Source: JAOABP01 sp964590395
GTDB taxonomy: Bacteria > Hydrothermota > Tepidihabitantia > Tepidihabitantales > Tepidihabitantaceae
Reading direction: 5' to 3'
DNA: 64,000 nucleotides
NCBI GenBank assembly: GCA_964590395.1
Contig: CAZPVT010000034.1
Coordinates: 1 to 64,000, forward strand
Position 1 is the first letter of the stretch; the number at the start of each line of letters is the position of its first letter. The translations under genes and the position numbers were made by a program. Shown here piece after piece: positions 59,520-64,000 of the stretch. The notes beneath the pieces are model-generated. The model was not told the DNA's origin and searched no databases. It saw only the letters and a program-made list of their open reading frames with translations.

Positions 59520-60209
59520 GTGGGTTCACGGGTGAAAAATTACTCGAAGGATAATTTTGGCATCATCGTTGCCGCTGGTATGGGAAGGAGGTTCGGAGGA
59601 TTAAAGCAGTTTGCACGAGTAAAAAACCGACCCCTGCTTTACTACAGCATCAGAGCTTTCGAACTATGTCCAGTGGTTACCGGGTATGTTGTCGTTACCA
59701 ATGTCAGTAGAGTTTCAACAGTAAAAAATATGCTAAGCGCTTTTGTTTTTAAAAAGGCATTAGCGGTAGTGGCGGGGGGAAATGACCGAATGGATTCAGT
59801 GGAACAGGGGTTGTTCGAACTGCCGGATTCAGGATATGTGGCGGTACACGACGGGGTCCGGCCGTTAATCAAGCCGACGATGCTTAGTTTGGGATTTCGG
59901 GCAGTGCGTCGCTATCCGGCGGTGGCTTTTGGCGTACCGGTGATCGATACTCTGAAAGAGGTTGTTGATAAAAGGATCGTGCAGACCGTTGACCGGACCG
60001 GGATTGTCGCCATTCAAACCCCACAGTTTTTTACCATTGACCTCTTGCGTCGTGCATATGCCCAGGCGCGTAACCAACAGTTGGTCAGCACCGATGAGTG
60101 TCAGTTGGTGGAAAAATTGGGTGTTGCCCCAAAGGTGTTAGCTGGTTTCCCGGAAAATATCAAGGTTACCTATCCGGCAGACCTGCGCATCTGTGTCGCT
60201 TTGTTATGA
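59520..60209 (+). CDS. ispD: 2-C-methyl-D-erythritol 4-phosphate cytidylyltransferase
   Basis: A 229-residue MEP-pathway cytidylyltransferase. The N-terminal VAAGMGRRFGG CTP-binding loop and VHDGVRPLI motif are present. The start is GTG 59520 or GTG 59532; the latter gives MKNYSKDNFGIIVAAG. It overlaps dxr by 4 nt. Confidence 0.93.
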   Translation: MGSRVKNYSKDNFGIIVAAGMGRRFGGLKQFARVKNRPLLYYSIRAFELCPVVTGYVVVTNVSRVSTVKNMLSAFVFKKALAVVAGGNDRMDSVEQGLFELPDSGYVAVHDGVRPLIKPTMLSLGFRAVRRYPAVAFGVPVIDTLKEVVDKRIVQTVDRTGIVAIQTPQFFTIDLLRRAYAQARNQQLVSTDECQLVEKLGVAPKVLAGFPENIKVTYPADLRICVALL

Positions 60210-61381
60210 AAAAAACCCGCATCGCTTTGTTCGGTTCTACAGGTTCAATCGGTCGCTCGGCGCTGGATGTTATCCGACATCTGGCGAATAGGGTGAAACT
60301 GGTAGTGATCGCGGCAAAACGCTCAGTGTCCGAAGTCTGCGCTCAGGCGCAGGAGTTTCTGCCAAAGATAATTCTGCTCACCGACCACGAGGCAGCAAAT
60401 CGGGCACGCAGTATGCTTGATAGTCGGTTTAAAGTGCTGAACGATTTAGCCTCGTTTGATACCTTATTGGCAGCAGAGGACATTGATATAGTGATAATGG
60501 CGATGAGCGGTACCACTGGGTTGTCAGTGGTACTTAAAGCACTACGTTTAGGTAAGAAGGTGGCACTGGCGACTAAAGAGCTCATCGTTGCCTACGGGGA
60601 AGTCATTATGCAGGTTAGCCGTCGGTATGGCGGGGTAATTCTGCCGGTTGATTCGGAACTCGCAGCAATCCATCAGTGCCTTGATGGAAAGCCGCGCAGC
60701 ACACTTCGCCGGGTGATACTCACCGCTTCAGGAGGTCCGTTCTGGCGACGAGGACTGCCCCAAAATGCCCAGGTGGCCGATGTTTTACAACATCCGACTT
60801 GGCGGATGGGGAAGAAGATTACAGTTGACTCAGCCACCCTGATGAATAAAGGACTGGAGATAATTGAGACGGTCAGGTTGTTTGGGGTTCAGCAGGAACA
60901 GGTTGAAGTGGTTATTCATCCGGAGTCGATAGTCCATTCAATGGTTGAGTTTAATGATGGCTCAGTTCTTGCCCATTTATCCAATCCAGATATGCGTCTG
61001 CCAATTCAATATTGTCTTGTTTATCCGGAACGGTTACCTTCGCTGGTTTCGCCTTTGTTTTTTAAGCATAAAAAGTTGCGACTGGATTTTTACCCAGTGA
61101 ACCGAACTCAGTTTCCGTGTTTGCAACTAGCGGTCCGGGCGCTTAAGACAGACACCGGTGCGACCTGTGTGTTGAATGCGGCAAACGAGGCCGCGGTGGC
61201 GGCATTTTTGGGGAATAAAATTGCATTCGGCACTATCCCCATAATAATTGAAAAGACATTAAGCCGATATCTCAAGCAGAAGAAAGGGACAGGTCGTTTT
61301 ACCGTCACTCAGCTGATGAAGACGGAGAAGTGGGCACGGGAGTATAGCCAGATGATTATCGGAGAAAACAGAAACGAATAA
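60206..61381 (+). CDS. dxr: 1-deoxy-D-xylulose 5-phosphate reductoisomerase
   Basis: A 391-residue DXR (IspC), the committed step of the MEP isoprenoid route. NADPH motif GSTGSIGRSALDVI, metal/substrate motifs DSELAAIHQCL and MNKGLEIIE, and HPESIVHSMVEF are present. ATG 60206 overlaps the ispD stop (ATGA) and gives the normal length; the frame extends upstream to 60098 inside ispD. The rseP gene begins immediately after. Confidence 0.97.
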   Translation: MKKTRIALFGSTGSIGRSALDVIRHLANRVKLVVIAAKRSVSEVCAQAQEFLPKIILLTDHEAANRARSMLDSRFKVLNDLASFDTLLAAEDIDIVIMAMSGTTGLSVVLKALRLGKKVALATKELIVAYGEVIMQVSRRYGGVILPVDSELAAIHQCLDGKPRSTLRRVILTASGGPFWRRGLPQNAQVADVLQHPTWRMGKKITVDSATLMNKGLEIIETVRLFGVQQEQVEVVIHPESIVHSMVEFNDGSVLAHLSNPDMRLPIQYCLVYPERLPSLVSPLFFKHKKLRLDFYPVNRTQFPCLQLAVRALKTDTGATCVLNAANEAAVAAFLGNKIAFGTIPIIIEKTLSRYLKQKKGTGRFTVTQLMKTEKWAREYSQMIIGENRNE

Positions 61382-62641
61382 ATGGTAACTTCGGTACTTC
61401 TGATCGGGGTTTTTATTGGTTTACTGATCACCCTTCATGAATTTGGGCATTTGGTAGTCGCTAAACTGTCACATATTCCGGTGGAATCTTTTTCAATTGG
61501 CTTTGGTCCGGTGGTGATTAGAAAAAGGATTGGAGAGACCGAATACCGACTATCTCTTATTCCTTTAGGTGGGTATATAAAGATGGCCGGTGAGGAGGAC
61601 TCAAGCGTAAGAGGATTCAGTGATAAACCGACCGGTATCAGAATTGCGGTGGTGGCGGCTGGTCCATTTTTCAATTTGATACTGGGTTTTGCGATAATGG
61701 TGGGGATGTATTTAGTGTTTGGTTTGAAGTATGTTAAACCAGTCATATATCATGAGGTAAATTCCAGTGCCGCAATGACTGGTCTGCAAGCCGGGGATTG
61801 TATTCTAACCGTGGATCAGGAGACGATTCCGGATTTTGAGACATTAGAGCGAGTGCTGGAGAGAAACCGTGGTCGAGAGATCACGCTTAAGGTGTTGCGG
61901 GAGAGCATACCAGTGGTAGTCAATTATTTGGTGCCCGATTCTTTAGAGATCGAGCCATTGGTAGCGCCAGTAGTTGATCGGGTGCGTTCTGGCAGCCCGG
62001 CGGAAAAAATCGGCTTGAAGCCCGGTGATAAAATTGTGGCAATCGCTGGGGTTCCGGTCAAACGGTGGGCAGATTTTGTGGAGCTGGTAATGCAGAACGC
62101 GGGTAATCGGATTGAAATCGTCTATGAACGGAATGGGGTGGTTTTTCTGGATTCAATAACCCCGGTGGCCGTCCATGACCAGCTGACCAGCGAACGATTT
62201 GGACAGATCGGGGTTTGGGTAAGGCTGCCCAAGAGAAAGGTCTCACTGCCATTAGCTCTGTGGGAGGCAGTTAGGCGCACCGGTTACATCGTCGTCCAGA
62301 CATTTGTGATAATCTACAAGGTGATCACCCATCAGGTTTCCTCCCGGGCAATCGGTGGCCCGATTATGGTTGCGAAGATTGCTTACGAAGGAGCGAGTTG
62401 GGGTGCAGAATATTTTCTGGCGCTTTGGGCACTGCTGTCAATCAATCTGTTCGTGGTCAATATGCTGCCGGTACCGGTGTTGGATGGTGGAAGGATCTTG
62501 CTGGATCTTATTGCCGGCATCAGGCGCCGCCGGTTGACAAACAAGGAAATTGCCTGGGCAAATAATATCGGTTGGATCTTAATCGGGCTTTTGGTCATCT
62601 TCACGCTGTACAATGACTTGATGCGGCTGATCCGGAAGTGA
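61382..62641 (+). CDS. rseP: Site-2 intramembrane zinc metalloprotease RseP
   Basis: A 419-residue S2P protease. HEFGH with the zinc ligands is at residues 19-23, two PDZ domains are at about 115-190 and 195-270, and the second zinc motif NMLPVPVLDGG is near residue 360. Several membrane helices surround these. It cleaves anti-sigma factors after regulated proteolysis. It follows dxr as in many genomes. Confidence 0.95.
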   Translation: MVTSVLLIGVFIGLLITLHEFGHLVVAKLSHIPVESFSIGFGPVVIRKRIGETEYRLSLIPLGGYIKMAGEEDSSVRGFSDKPTGIRIAVVAAGPFFNLILGFAIMVGMYLVFGLKYVKPVIYHEVNSSAAMTGLQAGDCILTVDQETIPDFETLERVLERNRGREITLKVLRESIPVVVNYLVPDSLEIEPLVAPVVDRVRSGSPAEKIGLKPGDKIVAIAGVPVKRWADFVELVMQNAGNRIEIVYERNGVVFLDSITPVAVHDQLTSERFGQIGVWVRLPKRKVSLPLALWEAVRRTGYIVVQTFVIIYKVITHQVSSRAIGGPIMVAKIAYEGASWGAEYFLALWALLSINLFVVNMLPVPVLDGGRILLDLIAGIRRRRLTNKEIAWANNIGWILIGLLVIFTLYNDLMRLIRK

Positions 62642-63873
62642 AAATTTTAGCGGTGGCAGCAGCGGCGACTGCACAGAAGTTTGTCAAAGGGCACCCACAC
62701 AAGGGTGCTTGGCTTTTTCTCCGTCCGGAGTTGGAAATCTGCCAGCTTTGGGCACTGGCGATAAACGATGATTTTGTTTATATTGACGAACGGATAGCCA
62801 CGGTTGAATATAACAGCGATTTTGACTTGGTGTTGGTTCGGGTTGACTTCAACCAGGACAGCAGCGCCCGATTAATTACGGAAGCGTTTGAGCAACTGGG
62901 GAAACCGGTAGTTATTTTTGGTCCACTGGTTACATTTTGGCAGAACCAACCGTTAGGTTGGGTAAAGCACCGGGTGGTTGGTGATATTACGTTAGTCTGG
63001 GAACAGATCCGTGCTGACGTTGCGCATGGTAGAATTCAGCCAGTTTATGTCGCCCCGCCGAGACCAAACTATGTGGTTCCTAGGATGCCCGCAGAAGGGC
63101 CGGCAGTTTTGAACACAGGTTATCAGCCGATCTATTTTGTGCGTGGTTGTGCCTGCCCGCAGAGTTATCAGAAGTTATGTTGTGAATATCTCTATTATCA
63201 CGACAATGCGTTTTTCCGCCCCCGGGAGGAGGTGGTAGGGGAAATTGTTTCATTGCCCCATAAACATATCCACTTACTTGATGAAGATGTTGCCCGATTT
63301 CCAGATTATTATTACAATCTGTTCCGGCTGGTTTGGGGATACCGCCGGCATTGGACAGTTAATGCCAGTGACCGAATCTTTAATTATTCAGAGTTGATAC
63401 GTCTGCTCGCTAAATCCGGTACCAAAATTATGTTTCTAAACGAAACATTTATCAATCCGAGGTTGGATTTGGCGCTTAAGGATGAGGCGATGGTGAAATG
63501 GCTTTATCGGCGAGTGAAGTTGCTCCATTCCCGACGTATTTTGGTGGGGGCAAAGATGGTATTGCCGGCTAACGGAGCGGACTATGTTCGGATTTCCAAT
63601 CTATTATACCGTATTGATTTAGATTTTATTGAAGTGCGATTCATTAAGTCCGGTTCAGATGGCAAACCGGAACTGGTGCCGATAACCTATCACCCGATGC
63701 TCCAACCGGATGAGCCGGCATTTGTTAAGAGCCGTTTTTATGCCCTTGATGTTCTATTAAACCGGTTCGTTCGCCGACCCAGAAGGGTTGGGTTTCACTC
63801 GACCGGTTGGTATCTGATTCCTTACAGCCTTGCTTATCGGCAGAATTTTCTGGAGGGGCTATCCTCTCCCTGA
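62638..63873 (+). CDS. B12-binding/radical-SAM-like protein lacking the cluster motif
   Basis: A 411-residue protein of unknown function. Residues about 60-135 resemble a B12-binding-like domain of B12-dependent radical SAM proteins. The next region has the family framework (FVRGCACP at 168-174, FRPREEVVGEI at 193-203, HLLDEDVA and VNASDRI), but CxxxCxxC is missing: only C171, C173, C181 and C182 are present. It probably descends from such an enzyme and has lost, or replaced, the iron-sulfur site. It overlaps rseP by 4 nt (GTGA) and is in its operon. Confidence 0.6.
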   Translation: MKILAVAAAATAQKFVKGHPHKGAWLFLRPELEICQLWALAINDDFVYIDERIATVEYNSDFDLVLVRVDFNQDSSARLITEAFEQLGKPVVIFGPLVTFWQNQPLGWVKHRVVGDITLVWEQIRADVAHGRIQPVYVAPPRPNYVVPRMPAEGPAVLNTGYQPIYFVRGCACPQSYQKLCCEYLYYHDNAFFRPREEVVGEIVSLPHKHIHLLDEDVARFPDYYYNLFRLVWGYRRHWTVNASDRIFNYSELIRLLAKSGTKIMFLNETFINPRLDLALKDEAMVKWLYRRVKLLHSRRILVGAKMVLPANGADYVRISNLLYRIDLDFIEVRFIKSGSDGKPELVPITYHPMLQPDEPAFVKSRFYALDVLLNRFVRRPRRVGFHSTGWYLIPYSLAYRQNFLEGLSSP

Positions 63874-64000
63874 TTAAGAAACCGACTCAACCCGCAGGTC
63901 TTCCGGAATAGCCTCTTTTAAAGTCTGTTCGACACCAGCAGCCAAAGTCATTTTGGAAAATGGACAATGGGCACAGGCACCGGTGAGGCGGACCCTTACG
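63874..64000 (-). CDS. NifU-like C-terminal domain protein (partial)
   Basis: The end of a minus-strand gene reaching the right edge: VRVRLTGACAHCPFSKMTLAAG-type sequence with CxxC, then VEQTLKEAIPEDLRVESVS and a TAA stop. This is the NifU C-terminal (Nfu) scaffold pattern for iron-sulfur cluster delivery. The start lies beyond the window. Confidence 0.8.
   Translation of the reverse strand, partial: VRVRLTGACAHCPFSKMTLAAGVEQTLKEAIPEDLRVESVS

Overview
The window is a contiguous chromosomal segment from a diderm (outer-membrane) bacterium. Lnt, LolC/LolD-type lipoprotein export, MltG, a PorV-like beta-barrel protein and several secreted proteins with type IX-like C-terminal sorting domains all point to a Gram-negative envelope. 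Together with McsA/McsB, SelA, a VorBAC-type ferredoxin oxidoreductase and a split ribosomal operon, this best fits an uncultured FCB-related lineage such as candidate division WOR-3 (Stahlbacteria). That assignment is inference; no rRNA is present. There are no phage, transposase, plasmid, CRISPR or rRNA genes.

Layout. 1-2.7 kb: two GC-rich hairpins, apbE overlapping an AmrS-type radical SAM gene, a DUF4321-like membrane protein and a bidirectional terminator. 2.7-6.7 kb (minus): a 1333-residue secreted Kelch protein with a sorting domain. 7.0-14.3 kb: an S10-spc ribosomal operon from rpsJ to rplF behind a TTGACA-N16-TATATT promoter. It stops after rplF, where tRNA-Glu(CUC) and fabH replace rplR-rpsE-rpmD-rplO-secY. 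15.5-18.9 kb: a P-loop NTPase plus ferredoxin, alpha, beta and gamma subunits of a 2-oxoacid:ferredoxin oxidoreductase. 19.1-32.5 kb: grpE-dnaK-dnaJ-rsmE, then an rpsU-mutS2-dnaG-rpoD macromolecular synthesis block, then yfcE-like, rsmI, a CDP-alcohol phosphotransferase and hflX. 32.5-35.3 kb (minus): rho-rpmE-prfB with the autoregulatory RF2 frameshift, and a ferredoxin with its own promoter.

35.6-38.6 kb: an orphan solute-binding lipoprotein and a secreted OB-fold protein. 38.6-41.8 kb (minus): purN, a Gfo/Idh/MocA oxidoreductase and lnt. 41.9-48.2 kb (minus): lysS-lolC-lolD-mcsA-mcsB-selA. 48.3-49.9 kb: ruvX and mltG. 50-58.4 kb: a repeat-rich spacer, three more sorting-domain proteins, the PorV-like protein, a DsrE protein, a zinc alcohol dehydrogenase and a tandem GxxExxY nuclease-like protein. 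58.5-63.9 kb: trpS-ispD-dxr-rseP and a B12/radical-SAM-like protein that has lost its cluster motif. The right edge holds the end of a NifU-like gene on the minus strand.

Two cross-cutting patterns stand out. First, at least eight transcription units have a promoter-like pair whose -10 box lies only 6-10 nt before the start codon and no Shine-Dalgarno sequence, which predicts leaderless mRNAs; other units (rpsJ, rho, ferredoxin, two secreted proteins) have leaders, and all but rpsJ have a clear SD. Second, a dispersed repeat family with the core AGATTGCTTCG...CGCAATGAC occurs at four loci. One copy runs into the 5' end of mltG and appears to supply its start codon and first codons.
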